From assembly GCA_963707695.1 (NCBI GenBank), contig CAVPQY010000004.1, forward strand, positions 1,054,001-1,118,000: a DNA stretch of 64,000 nt, read 5' to 3'. The notes beneath the pieces were generated by a model. That model made no database searches and was not told the DNA's origin. It worked only from the letters and a program-made list of their open reading frames with translations. The DNA comes from JAOPZW01 sp963707695. GTDB lineage: Bacteria > Actinomycetota > Thermoleophilia > Solirubrobacterales > Solirubrobacteraceae. A program made the translations under genes and the position numbers. Positions 32,412 to 41,292 of the stretch are shown here, in pieces (the first letter of the stretch is position 1; each line of letters starts with the position of its first letter).

Positions 32412-34067
32412 TCAGGCGGCCCGGTCCCGGCGGCGCCAGGCCGGGGCGGTGACCGAGCGGGCCCATGCCTCCGCCGAGGCGCGCCCCTCCACGACGTCGG
32501 CGAGGCCGGCCACGGTCGGCGCGCGCACGCCGTCGCCGGCGAGGGTGCGGGCCAGGAGCGGGAGCGCGTCGAGCCCCTCGCACGCCTGGCCGAGCATCGG
32601 GCCGATCCGCTCGGCCGGGACGCCCTGCCCGAGCAGCTCGCCGGCGCGGCGGTTGCGGCTGGCGTCGGCGACGACGGTGGCGACCAGGTCACCGGCGCCG
32701 GCCAGGCCGGCGAAGGTCTCGGCCCGGCCGCCCCGGCGGCGGGCGTAGGCGTCGAGCTCGGCGAAGACGCGCCCGGCCGCGGCGCCGGCGGCGTTCGGGC
32801 CCATCACGGCGGCCGTCGCGGCGGCGAGGACGGCGGCGTTCTTCGCCGCTGCGGCGAGCTCGACGCCGGTGACGTCGGCCGTGGTCTCGACGGCGAAGCC
32901 GGCGCTGGAGAGCAGCTCGCGCAGCTGCGCGCGCAGGTCCGCGTCGGCGGAGGCGGCGACCAGGGCCGCCCCGTGGGCGAGGGCGTCGGCCGCATGGCCG
33001 GGGCCGCCCAGGACGGCGAGCGCGCGCGCCCGCACGCGGGCCCCGACGTAGCCGCTGGGGAGCTCGCCGACGGCCGGGACGAGGCCCTTCGTGACCAGCA
33101 GGACGGCGGCCTGCGGCGGGATCCGGTCGCCGAGCGAGGCGACCGCGGCGGGGAGGTCGCGGGCCGGGACGGCCAGGGCGACGAGGTCGGCGTGCGCGAG
33201 GTCGAGCTCGGCCGCGCGGGTGACGCGGACGGCGTCCGGCAGCACGACGCCCGGCAGGTAGCGGTCGTTCGTGCGCGTCGCCGCGAGCCGGTCGCGCTGC
33301 TCGGCGGTGCGCGTCCCGAGCTCGACGTCCAGGCCCGCCCGCGCCATCGCGACGGAGAGCGCGGTCCCCCAGCTGCCGGCCCCGACCACGGCGACGCGCC
33401 GCAGCGGCGCCAGGCCGCCCAGCCACTCCCACTGCAGCGCGACGCACGGCCAGATGCGGTCGGTGACCGCGCCCGCGAGCTGCGGCGACGGGTCGGCCAC
33501 GCGCGGGAAGCGCAGCGGCCGCCCGGCGCGGATGCGGACCTTGCGCGGACGGATGCGCCAGCCACGCCGCACGTCCTCGGTGCCGATGACCGCGACGGGG
33601 ACGACGGGCGCGCCCGTCTCGAGGGCCAGGCGGCCGACGCCGCGCCGCGGCCGGCCGAGGCCGCCGGGGCGGGTGCGGGTGCCCTCGGGGAAGATCAGGA
33701 CGCCGTCGCCACGCTCGAGGATCGCGCGGGCCGTCGCCATCGCGTCGACGTCGCCGGCCCCGCGCTCGATCGGGAAGGCGCCGAGGCTGTCGAGGAGCCA
33801 CGCGACGGGGCGGCGCGTGAAGAGCTCGCGCTTGGCCACGAAGTAGATCGGGCGCCTGGCCAGCGTCGCGATGACGAAGGGGTCCAGGAACGACCGGTGG
33901 TTGGCGGCGAAGATGACCGGGCCCTCGGCCGGGATGTGCTCGCGGCCGATGCGGCTCATCCGGAACCACACGTGGAAGAAGGGCTGCAGCACGGCGCGGG
34001 CGAGCCAGTACACGAGCGGGTTGACGCCCTTGGTCCTCGCGCGCAGGAGGAGCTCCGCCCGGTCCAT
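32412..34067 (-). CDS. PlsC acyltransferase fused to glycerol-3-phosphate dehydrogenase (GpsA)
   Basis: 551-aa two-domain protein. Residues 1–225 are a 1-acyl-glycerol-3-phosphate acyltransferase with the HX4D motif NHRSFLD and EGTRTR. Residues 230–551 are an NAD(P)-dependent glycerol-3-phosphate dehydrogenase with VAVVGAGSWGTAL, VTKGLVP and AAAAKNAAVLAAA. Both lie in one uninterrupted frame, and no stop or restart is visible at the junction in any frame. The chain would make glycerol-3-phosphate and acylate a later intermediate of phospholipid synthesis. Given other indels here, the fusion should be confirmed. Confidence 0.85.
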   Translation of the reverse strand: MDRAELLLRARTKGVNPLVYWLARAVLQPFFHVWFRMSRIGREHIPAEGPVIFAANHRSFLDPFVIATLARRPIYFVAKRELFTRRPVAWLLDSLGAFPIERGAGDVDAMATARAILERGDGVLIFPEGTRTRPGGLGRPRRGVGRLALETGAPVVPVAVIGTEDVRRGWRIRPRKVRIRAGRPLRFPRVADPSPQLAGAVTDRIWPCVALQWEWLGGLAPLRRVAVVGAGSWGTALSVAMARAGLDVELGTRTAEQRDRLAATRTNDRYLPGVVLPDAVRVTRAAELDLAHADLVALAVPARDLPAAVASLGDRIPPQAAVLLVTKGLVPAVGELPSGYVGARVRARALAVLGGPGHAADALAHGAALVAASADADLRAQLRELLSSAGFAVETTADVTGVELAAAAKNAAVLAAATAAVMGPNAAGAAAGRVFAELDAYARRRGGRAETFAGLAGAGDLVATVVADASRNRRAGELLGQGVPAERIGPMLGQACEGLDALPLLARTLAGDGVRAPTVAGLADVVEGRASAEAWARSVTAPAWRRRDRAA

Positions 34068-34147
34068 ACCGCTCTTACGACGGCGCGCCGGGCCGGTTAC
34101 ACCGTCGCCCGCGCGCGCGATCGCGCACCCGGCGGCGCGCCCGCGAG

Positions 34148-34153
34148 TACGCT
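34148..34153 (+). promoter_or_regulatory. −10 box TACGCT, leaderless start
   Basis: TANNNT box 7 nt before ATG 34161. Confidence 0.5.
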
Positions 34154-34160
34154 GCGCCCC

Positions 34161-34697
34161 ATGGCGATCGACCGTGCGCGCACCGTGCGCGGGGCCGTCG
34201 CCGGCGCGGTGGCCGCCGGCGTCTGGGCCCTGCAGCAGCCCCTCGACCGGCGCGTCTTCGGCGTGCCCTACGACGACACCGAGCTCCTGGGCAAGGCGGT
34301 GACGCGCGGGCGTGCGTGGCCCGCCGCCGGCCTGGCGCTGCACCTGCTCAACGGCGCCGCCTTCGGGGCGCTCTACGCGAACGCCGCGCCGCGGGTGCCG
34401 CTGCCCTCGTGGGCCCGCGGTCCCGCCGCCGGCCTGGTCGAGCACGTCGCGACGTGGCCGGGGACCGTCCTCACCGACCGCCTGCACCCGGCGCGGGACG
34501 ACCTGCCCAAGCTCTCGGCCGACCCGGCGGCCTTCGCCCAGGCCACGTGGCGCCACCTGCTCTTCGGCGTCGTGCTCGGGGAGCTCGAGCGCCGCCTGAA
34601 CGCCGACGACAGCGCCGACGTGCCCTCCTACGAGCACGTCGTCTCGACGAACGGCCACGGCGACCTGGAGCAGGCCGTGGGGGTCGCGCGGCCGTAG
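34161..34697 (+). CDS. Conserved membrane-associated hypothetical, 178 aa
   Basis: Not recognised. Short glycine/alanine-rich hydrophobic stretches (GAVAGAVAAGVWALQQP, WPAAGLALHLLNGAAFGALYA) suggest membrane contact. A conserved-looking DTELLGKAVTRG and a His/Trp-containing segment (TWRHLLFGVVLGELERRL) follow. Leaderless start. Lies between the lipid-synthesis fusion gene and tRNA-Thr. Confidence 0.7.
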   Translation: MAIDRARTVRGAVAGAVAAGVWALQQPLDRRVFGVPYDDTELLGKAVTRGRAWPAAGLALHLLNGAAFGALYANAAPRVPLPSWARGPAAGLVEHVATWPGTVLTDRLHPARDDLPKLSADPAAFAQATWRHLLFGVVLGELERRLNADDSADVPSYEHVVSTNGHGDLEQAVGVARP

Positions 34698-34722
34698 ACT
34701 CGGCCCGCCGCGGCGAGCCCCC

Positions 34723-34795
34723 GCCGGAGTAGCTCAGCTGGTAGAGCAGCGCCCTTGTAAGGCGAAGGTCAGGGGTTCGAGTCCCCTCTCCGGCT
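34723..34795 (+). tRNA. tRNA-Thr(UGU)
   Basis: 73-nt cloverleaf. The acceptor stem is GCCGGAG/CTCCGGC with T discriminator. The D arm is GCTC…GAGC, anticodon loop CTTGTAA gives UGU, and the T arm has GGTTCGAGTCC. The outermost anticodon-stem pair is a G·A mismatch. CCA is not encoded. Confidence 0.95.
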
Positions 34796-34819
34796 CCTCC
34801 CCGCGGCCGGGCGCGTCCC

Positions 34820-35957
34820 CTAGCGCGTGTAGGTCATCGCGTCGGGCCCCTTGCCCGCCGTCGACCGGCAGCTCCCGTTGCCGGGCCCCGCGACGATCGC
34901 CAGCGAGAGGCAGCGCGAGAGCGCCTGCTGGCCGAAGGCGTTGGGGTGCAGCGTCTCCTGGATCTCACCCTGGGCGAGGTTGAGGGTCAGGAAGCGGGCC
35001 CACTCGCTCGTGGCGGCGGCCGGCGGGCTCGGTCAGCGTCGCCTGGCGGGCCGCTGTCGCGCAGACCTCGTGGCCCTGGAGCGAGTTGCGCAGGTCGAGG
35101 TACTCGACGCCCTTGCCCGCGGCGACGAAGCGCAGGCCGTCGGCGATCTGCGCGACGAGCGAGTCGCGGGCCCAGTTGAGGTCGGTGTCGTAGAACGGGC
35201 AGCCGCCGACCGACGCGCGCTGCGGGTCCAGCTCGCCGTAGCGGGCCTCGGAGGCCCGCGGGACGGGCGAGCCGTAGCTCTGCACGATGAAGCGGTACTG
35301 GGAGCGCGCGAAGCCGGACTCGGCCATGACGGCGCGGACCTCGTCGATCGCCTTGTCCACGCCCCGGAAGGCCGCGTTGCGCTTGGCGTCGACGACCGCC
35401 TGCTGGCTCGTGCGGCACGGGCCGGTCTTCGCCGCGTAGGCCTGGGCGCAGGCGCGGATGATGTCGGCGAACCCGAGGTCGTTGCCACCGATCGAGAGCA
35501 CGACGACCTTCGCGTTGCTGACCTGCGCGACGTAGCGCAGCATCTGGGCCTGGGTCGGCTCGCCCTTCTCCCCCTGGCCGCCGCTCGACGTGCGGAAGAT
35601 GTTCACCGTGGCGGCGCCCGAGCACGCCACGTTGATGCGCCGCTCCACGGGGGCGACGACGCCCTCGACCTCGGCGACGTCGGAGCGGTGGCAGCCGTTG
35701 GCCGCCGTCGTGCCGTACACGCGGCTGGGGTCGTAGCCCGTCCCCGTCCACGCCCGGTCGGTGCCGGCGCGGTCGGTCGTCGAGACGATCGAGTTGCCCT
35801 GCCAGCGCCCGGCCTCGCCCGAGATGAACGAGTCGCCCAGCGTCACGACCGAGCTCAGGGCGCTCGCCGGCGTCCGCTTGGCGGCCGGCGCGGCGCCGGG
35901 CAGCACGAGCGCCACCGCGCAGGTCGCGACCACCGTCATCAGGGCCCTGCGGACCAT
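34820..35957 (-). CDS. Secreted SGNH/GDSL hydrolase, one frameshift
   Basis: About 378-aa secreted esterase/lipase. A signal peptide (MVRRALMTVVATCAVALVLPGAAPA) is followed by block I GDSFISG, oxyanion GGND block (SIGGNDLGF) and, after an indel near 35020, catalytic His in LHPNAFGQQAL at the C-terminus. Paired cysteines suggest disulfides. GAGGTGAGG lies just before ATG 35957. Streptomyces-type secreted lipases have this layout. Confidence 0.85.
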
Positions 35958-36086
35958 CGGCCTCACCTCGCTCGGCACACCGGGAAGGGGTGCACCGTAC
36001 CCGTCGCTGCAAGCCGTCATGCAGCGCAACTCCGTCGTCGTGACACGGTTGGAGCGCGCAGACCCGAGGGAAAGGACCCCCCACCC

Positions 36087-37052
36087 ATGACCCCCCGTCA
36101 CCGCCCCGCGCTCGCCGGCGCGCTCGCCGTCGCCGGCGCGCTCGCCCTCCCCGCCGCCGCCCAGGCGGCCAGGCCGCTCGTCACCACCGGAGCTGCGACG
36201 AAGGTCGCGTTCTCGTCCGCGCACCTGACGGGCTCGGTCGGCGCCCGCGGCAAGGCGACCGTCTCCTTCTTCCAGTACGGCCGCACGATCGCCTACGGCG
36301 CCCAGACGGCCGAGGCCCCTGCCGGCCGGGCGACCGGCCGCACGCGCGTCGGCGCCGACGTCCTCGGGCTCGAGCCGACCCGGCGCTACCACTACCGCCT
36401 CGTGGCCCGCAACAGGGACGGGACGACCCTGGGCCAGGACCGCACGTTCCGCGCGAAGAGGCAGCCGCTCGGGTTCCTCGTGACCGCCACGCCCAACCCG
36501 GTGCCCTTCGGCGACGACTTCGCCGTCACCGGGGCCCTCGGCGGCACGGGCGCGGGCGGTCGCGCCGTCGCGCTGCAGGGCCGCGGCTTCCCGTACACCG
36601 GCCCGTGGACGCCGCTGGGCAACGCCCAGGTGACCGCGCCGAACGGCGCCTTCTCGTTCTCGGTGCTCAACGCGGGCGGCAACACGCAGTACCGCGTCGT
36701 CACGACGAGCAGCCCGGTCGTGCAGAGCGCCGTCGTGCCGGTCGGGGTCGCGGTCCGCGTGTCGACCCACGTCAACCGCAAGCGCGTGCGGCGCGGAGGC
36801 CGCGTGCGCTTCTCGGGGACGATCACGCCCGGGCAAGGTCGGCGCGCTCTTCGCGATCCAGCGCCTGGACCGCGGGGCCAGTGGCTGACGGTGGCCGGCG
36901 GCGTCTCGCGCAGCGGGAGCGCGGCCTCCTCGCGCTTCTCCAAGCGCTACAGGGTCCGGCGCACGAACCGCTACCGGGTCTTCGTCAGCGTGGCCGACGG
37001 CACGAACCAGTCGGCCGCCGGGCGGACGATCCGCATCCGCGCCCGCCGCTAG
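36087..37052 (+). CDS. Secreted fibronectin-III-like protein
   Basis: 321-aa exported protein. A signal peptide (ALAGALAVAGALALPAAAQA) precedes an FN3-like domain (LEPTRRYHYRLVARNRDGTTLGQ) and further beta-rich repeats with a basic C-terminus. Between about 36833 and 36880 the text changes frame and returns (expected PGKVGALFAIQRLDRGGQW), so a compensating pair of indels is likely. No enzyme motif. AAAGGA precedes the ATG. Shares CTAG stops with the next gene. Confidence 0.7.
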   Translation: MTPRHRPALAGALAVAGALALPAAAQAARPLVTTGAATKVAFSSAHLTGSVGARGKATVSFFQYGRTIAYGAQTAEAPAGRATGRTRVGADVLGLEPTRRYHYRLVARNRDGTTLGQDRTFRAKRQPLGFLVTATPNPVPFGDDFAVTGALGGTGAGGRAVALQGRGFPYTGPWTPLGNAQVTAPNGAFSFSVLNAGGNTQYRVVTTSSPVVQSAVVPVGVAVRVSTHVNRKRVRRGGRVRFSGTITPGQGRRALRDPAPGPRGQWLTVAGGVSRSGSAASSRFSKRYRVRRTNRYRVFVSVADGTNQSAAGRTIRIRARR

Positions 37053-37577
37053 CCGCGATCGGCCGGCGGCTCCGCGCCGCCCCCCTCGCCGGCGAGCTCG
37101 TCCAGCGTCCGTCCGCTCAGGACGGACGCCGGCTCGTCGGCGACCACGTCGCGCTCGCGGTCGGCGTGCTCGTCGCGGACCTTCACGAGCACCCACCGCT
37201 CGCGCGTCCCGGGGTCGTCCGCGCCGCCGGCCACGCGCGTCAGCGCCCAGCCCGCCGCGCAGCTTCTCCCCGCGCAGCTCGACGGCCAGGTGGCCCGCGT
37301 CGAGCGCCGCGGCCGCGTCGCCGCCGCCCGCGACGGCGTACGTCCCGCGGTCCCAGACGATGACCGCCCCGCTCCCGCGGGTCGCGCCGGCGTGGCGGCC
37401 CTCGAAGTCCCCCGCCGCGAGGTCGTGGTCGGCGACGGCCATCGCCAGGCGCTTGTCGGCGGGGTCCAGCGACGGACCCTTCGGGACGGCCCAGGAGCGC
37501 AGGACGCCGCGGACCTCGAGGCGCAGGTCGAAGTGCCGGGTCGTGGCGTCGTGCTGCTGGAGGACGAAGCGCGCCAC
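37049..37577 (-). CDS. Stand-alone LigD-type 3′-phosphoesterase, one frameshift
   Basis: About 176 aa. Matches the phosphoesterase domain of bacterial NHEJ ligase D: FVLQQHDATTRHFDLRLE with the metal/catalytic His residues, SWAVPKGPSLDPADKRLA, VIVWDRGTY and ELRGEKLRG. An indel near 37262 leads to WVLVKVRDEHAD and the C-terminus. This domain trims 3′ ends before joining. No ligase, polymerase or Ku gene is in the window. GTG start. Confidence 0.85.
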
Positions 37578-37582
37578 CCGGG

Positions 37583-37588
37583 TACCGT
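37583..37588 (+). promoter_or_regulatory. −10 box TACCGT, leaderless start
   Basis: TANNNT box 7 nt before ATG 37596. Confidence 0.5.
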
Positions 37589-37595
37589 GTCACCG

Positions 37596-38249
37596 ATGGA
37601 CCGCGTCCCGGTGCCCGAGCTCGTCAAGCCCCGCCTGCGCGGGGTTCTGCACCAGTACGCGTTCTTCGTCGCGGTCGCGCTGGGCGCCGCCCTCGTGCTG
37701 CGCGCCCCCGGCGTCGCGGGAACCGCCGCGGTCTCGGTCTACGCGGCCGGCATCTGCGGCCTCTTCGGCGTCAGCGCCCTGTACCACCGCCGGACCTGGT
37801 CGCCGCGGGCGTCGCGCGTGGATGCGCCGGGCGGACCACTCGATGATCTTCGTGTTCATCGCGGCGACCTACACGCCGGTCGCGGTGCTGGTGCTGCCAC
37901 GGGACGCTCGCCACCGTGGTCCTCGCCGTCGTGTGGGGCGGCGCGCTGGCGGGCGTCGTCCTCAAGCTCGTGTGGATCACCGCGCCGAAGTGGCTGTCGG
38001 CGGTGCTCTACGTGTCGCTCGGGTGGGTCGCGCTGCTCATGCTGCCCGACCTGTGGGGCGACCTGGGCTGGCTCGCGGTCGGCGGCCTTCGGCCTCGGCG
38101 GCCTCCTCTACACCGTGGGCGCCGTCGTCTACGCCAGCGAGCGGCCGAACCCGTGGCCGCGGACCTTCGGCTTCCACGAGGTCTTCCACACGCTCGTCAT
38201 CGCCGCCGCGGCCGTGCACTACGCCGTGATCTCGCTCGCGGTCGTCTGA
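37596..38249 (+). CDS. Hemolysin III (TrhA/YqfA)-family membrane protein, three frameshifts
   Basis: About 215-aa seven-helix PAQR-like protein. Frame 1 gives LHQYAFFVAVALGAAL and LFGVSALYHR. Near 37815 the frame moves to ADHSMIFVFIAATYTPVAVLVLP (with the conserved His). Near 37905 it moves to VVLAVVWGGALAGVVLKLVW, and near 38090 it returns to AFGLGGLLYTVGAVVYA and FHEVFHTLVIAAAAVHY. Each step is a one-base shift. Three in one intact-looking family argue for sequence errors. Confidence 0.8.
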   Translation: MDRVPVPELVKPRLRGVLHQYAFFVAVALGAALVLRAPGVAGTAAVSVYAAGICGLFGVSALYHRRTWSPRASRVDAPGGPLDDLRVHRGDLHAGRGAGAATGRSPPWSSPSCGAARWRASSSSSCGSPRRSGCRRCSTCRSGGSRCSCCPTCGATWAGSRSAAFGLGGLLYTVGAVVYASERPNPWPRTFGFHEVFHTLVIAAAAVHYAVISLAVV

Positions 38250-38283
38250 CCGCGAGCCCATCGGCGGGGGTGCGGGCGAGGTC

Positions 38284-38664
38284 CTACTTGCGCACGACGA
38301 TCGTCATGCGCATGTTGTCCTCCTCGTGGAAGGTGCAGAGGATCCGGTAGGTGCCCGGCTTCGTGAGGCGCCGGCGGTAGGCGTAGTCGATCGACCCCGG
38401 GTCCGACCAGAACTTCTTCGCGCCCTTCGGGCCCTTCGTGAGCTTGACGTCGTGCACGTCGGCCGCCTGCTCGGTCCACTTCCAGGTGACGATCGAGCCG
38501 GCGTTGACGGTCAGCTTCGTCGGGCCGTAGTAGTTGTCGTAGACCTTGACGGTCTTCTTCTGCGGCTTGCGCTTGACCGCGGGCTGGCCGGCGTGCGCCG
38601 GCCCCGCGGCGAGGGCCGCGAGGCCGGCGACGGCCAGCAGGGTGCTCGTGCGACGGGCGATCAC
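38284..38664 (-). CDS. Secreted cupredoxin (plastocyanin-like)
   Basis: 126 aa. A signal peptide (TLLAVAGLAALAAGPAHA) precedes a single cupredoxin domain. Type-1 copper ligands are visible: His in DVHDVKL and Cys-x-x-His-x4-Met in LCTFHEEDNM. It should carry electrons outside the cell. GTG start overlaps the stop of the beta-helix gene; last gene of the copper operon. Confidence 0.85.
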   Translation of the reverse strand: MIARRTSTLLAVAGLAALAAGPAHAGQPAVKRKPQKKTVKVYDNYYGPTKLTVNAGSIVTWKWTEQAADVHDVKLTKGPKGAKKFWSDPGSIDYAYRRRLTKPGTYRILCTFHEEDNMRMTIVVRK

Positions 38665-40016
38665 TTCGAGGGCTGCTCCATCGGGGTCTGGCCCTTGACG
38701 TAGCGCTCGAGCGGCGTGTAGCCGGGCTTGGCGGCGTGCTCGTGCTTGACCCAGTGCGACTCCTGCGGGTCCAGCGCCCAGCCGAGCACCGTGCCCTGCG
38801 ACGGCGCGTCGAACGTGTTCTGCCCCGAGAACGGGCACGCGACGAACTGGGCGCCGTTCGCCGGCTCCGTGGGCGACGTCAGGGTGTTCGGGCCCCAGCA
38901 GTTGTCCTTGCCGTTGCCGTCGTAGAACAGGTCGCGGCCGTTGAGGTCGGCCCCGGCGGCGCCGAACGTGTTGTTCCGCACGACGTTGCCGTCGGTGGTC
39001 TGGGCGTCCTGCTGCTTCAGCAGCACCTGCTGGATGGCGCCGACGCCGACGAGGAAGTTCCCGTAGACCCGGTTGCCCTCGACCCGCGTCGTGCGCCCGC
39101 CGAAGAGGAGCACGCCGATGCCGACGGGGTACGGCGTGTCCGTCGCGGTCGGCCGCAGCGTGAACGGCGCGCCGGCCCCGTAGTTGAAGTTGTTCCAGAA
39201 GATGTCGTTGTCGGTGATGACGTTGTCCTCCGGCGGCGCGTACTTCTCGCTGTCGAGCGCGTTCGGGACGATGCCGAGGCCGTTGTTGAACCACTTCGAC
39301 TTCGTGATCGTCACGTAGCGCATGTTCGTGCCGGAGAAGCCGAGCACGTTGCCGTAGGAGCTGACGTTGCGCACGATGGAGCGGATCGGCTTGGTCTGCG
39401 GCGGCGTCTGGCCGATGTAGAAGCCCGAGTCGTTGTTCCAGGCGGCCTCGGAGTCGCTCATCGTCCCGCCGCGGGAGTTGAACGCGTAGACGCCGTAGAC
39501 GCCGCAGAGCATCGCCCGCAGCTTCGTCAGCGTGTACCCGGTGGCGTTGAGGACGAAGAAGCCGTTGCCGTTGAAGTTCTGCGCGGTGAAGCCCTTGACC
39601 GTCACCTGGTTGGCCTCGCGGATGAAGACGCCGTTCTGCTTCGCGGCGCCCTTCAGCCGCTTGCCGTCGAGGACGACCTTCTTCGGGTTGCCGACGTTGC
39701 CGATGAGCTTGAGGTAGCGCTTCTTGGCGCCGAAGATCCGCACGTTCTGGCGGTAGGTGCCGTTCGGGACGCGGATCGTGTCGCCGGCGTGGGCCTTGTC
39801 GACGGCCTTCTGGATCGTCCGGTAGCAGCCCTTGGCCTTCTTGGCCTTGGGCTTGCAGACCTTCAGCGTGTGGAAGGGACCGCGGGGCTTCTTCTGCCCG
39901 GCGGTCGGGTTGCTCGGCGGCGGGTAGTCGGCCGCGGAGGCCGCGGCCGGGACCGCCAGGGCGGCGACGCCGATGGCGGCGAGGACCGCGATGCGCCGAT
40001 GGGGATGTGGGGACAT
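38661..40016 (-). CDS. Secreted right-handed parallel beta-helix protein
   Basis: 451 aa. A signal peptide (VLAAIGVAALAVPAAASA) is followed by Lys-rich GCYRTIQKAVDKAHAGDTI, the usual entry to a pectate-lyase-like solenoid, then repeated short Asn-rich turns (QNFNGNGFFVLN, NNDSGFYIG, GNRVYGNFLVGV). The C-terminal Cys pair may form a disulfide. Such folds bind or cut polysaccharides. AGGAGA precedes ATG 40016. Middle gene of the copper operon. Confidence 0.83.
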   Translation of the reverse strand: MSPHPHRRIAVLAAIGVAALAVPAAASAADYPPPSNPTAGQKKPRGPFHTLKVCKPKAKKAKGCYRTIQKAVDKAHAGDTIRVPNGTYRQNVRIFGAKKRYLKLIGNVGNPKKVVLDGKRLKGAAKQNGVFIREANQVTVKGFTAQNFNGNGFFVLNATGYTLTKLRAMLCGVYGVYAFNSRGGTMSDSEAAWNNDSGFYIGQTPPQTKPIRSIVRNVSSYGNVLGFSGTNMRYVTITKSKWFNNGLGIVPNALDSEKYAPPEDNVITDNDIFWNNFNYGAGAPFTLRPTATDTPYPVGIGVLLFGGRTTRVEGNRVYGNFLVGVGAIQQVLLKQQDAQTTDGNVVRNNTFGAAGADLNGRDLFYDGNGKDNCWGPNTLTSPTEPANGAQFVACPFSGQNTFDAPSQGTVLGWALDPQESHWVKHEHAAKPGYTPLERYVKGQTPMEQPSK

Positions 40017-40036
40017 GGGCTGCTCTCCTGTTGCGG

Positions 40037-41152
40037 CTAGGGCTCGACGAGGTACCAGCCCGTCATCCCGCCGTCCTGGTGGGTGAAGACGTGGCAGTGG
40101 TACAGCCAGCGGCCGGGGTTGTCCTCGACGAAGCGGACGGTCGTCGTCTCGTTGGGCCCGACCGAGGGCGTGTCGACGAACCGCCCCGCCTCGTCCTTCC
40201 AGCGGTGGCCGTGGATGTGGAAGTCGTGGAAGTTGTTGTCCATCCCGAAGACGTGCAGCGCGACGTCCTGGCCGACCTTCGCCTTGATCGTCGGCGTGTT
40301 GCCCGCGTAGGCGCGGCCGTTGAAGCACTGGAACTGCCGGCGCAGGCCGGTGACCGGCGGCTGCAGGGCGTGGAGGAAGAGCGGCACCTCGACGTCCGGC
40401 GGCTTCTCGCCCTTCTCGCGCACGACGATCGCGCCGAAGAGGCCGCGGAACGTGTTCAGCGTGTGGTTGGGGCCGTGGTCGTGGTAGGGCCACGCGCCGA
40501 CGCTGTCGGGGGTGCACTCCCAGGTGTAGGTGAACTCCTCGCCCGGCGCGACGAACCCGCCCGCGCGGGTGAAGTCGCCGAGGTACGTCCCGTCGTACTC
40601 GGGGTTGTACTTCACCCCGTGCGGGTGCATCGTGAGCGCCTGGTCGTAGCGGCTCGAGAGCCCGTTGCGGAAGTGCACGCGGATGACGTCGCCCACCTCG
40701 CCGACCAGCAGCGGGCCGGGGATCAGCGCGGGCCCGCGCGGGGAGGCGAAGCCCTCGGTGTACTCCTGGAAGACGAAGGCCCGGTAGACCGACGGCCCCG
40801 GGAGCGCACGGCCGTGCCACTGGTCGCGCCGCGGGCGCGACGGGATGACGTCCCAGCGGACGTCGCGGGCCTGGATCCAGTACTCGCGGACCACGCCGCC
40901 GGGCTGCGGCTGCGGCGTGGAGAAGGTCAGCGTCTCCGTCGGGCCGGCGCCGGGCGTGGCCGCGGTGCGGCGCACCGTGGGTCGCCGCACGCGCGCCGCG
41001 GCCGCGTCGGCCTTCGCCGCGTCGCCGGCGCGGCGCAGGCTGACGCGCTCGTCCCCGATCGTGCAGATCAGCGCCCCCGCCGAGACGGCCAGGAACCCGC
41101 GCCGGCCGAGGGCGGGCGGGCCGTCGTCGTCGGGTTCGTCGTCGGCTGACAT
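40037..41152 (-). CDS. Multicopper oxidase
   Basis: 371 aa. A Tat-like leader (RRGFLAVSAGALIC) suggests folded export. Copper-binding motifs are complete: TMHPHGV, YHDHGPNH, FHIHGHRW and YHCHVFTHQDGGM, which holds the type-1 Cys, His and Met. It oxidises a substrate by one-electron steps and reduces O2. First gene of an operon with a beta-helix protein and a cupredoxin, divergent from a TetR gene. Substrate (metal ion, phenol or polymer) cannot be told. Confidence 0.92.
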   Translation of the reverse strand: MSADDEPDDDGPPALGRRGFLAVSAGALICTIGDERVSLRRAGDAAKADAAAARVRRPTVRRTAATPGAGPTETLTFSTPQPQPGGVVREYWIQARDVRWDVIPSRPRRDQWHGRALPGPSVYRAFVFQEYTEGFASPRGPALIPGPLLVGEVGDVIRVHFRNGLSSRYDQALTMHPHGVKYNPEYDGTYLGDFTRAGGFVAPGEEFTYTWECTPDSVGAWPYHDHGPNHTLNTFRGLFGAIVVREKGEKPPDVEVPLFLHALQPPVTGLRRQFQCFNGRAYAGNTPTIKAKVGQDVALHVFGMDNNFHDFHIHGHRWKDEAGRFVDTPSVGPNETTTVRFVEDNPGRWLYHCHVFTHQDGGMTGWYLVEP

Positions 41153-41198
41153 GGTCGAGGCGGGCGCCCGTCCCCCCGGGACGCGCGGGCGCCAGGCT

Positions 41199-41212
41199 AG
41201 TACACCTGTACT
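41199..41212. promoter_or_regulatory. Palindrome upstream of copper operon
   Basis: AGTACA-cc-TGTACT, 6-bp perfect arms, in the 140-bp gap between the multicopper oxidase and the divergent TetR gene. Minus-strand TACTAG overlaps it and may be a −10. Likely operator. Confidence 0.55.
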
Positions 41213-41292
41213 GCGCCCGGCAACGACCCTCGGGGACCTGGCCGCGCCGATCGCCCGCGGGCTATGGTCGCCGGGACGCAGGACGCCGGCGC

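Noticed and set aside
34723..34795. tRNA-Thr as an integration site
   Set aside because: No integrase and no repeated tRNA 3′ end in the flanking sequence.
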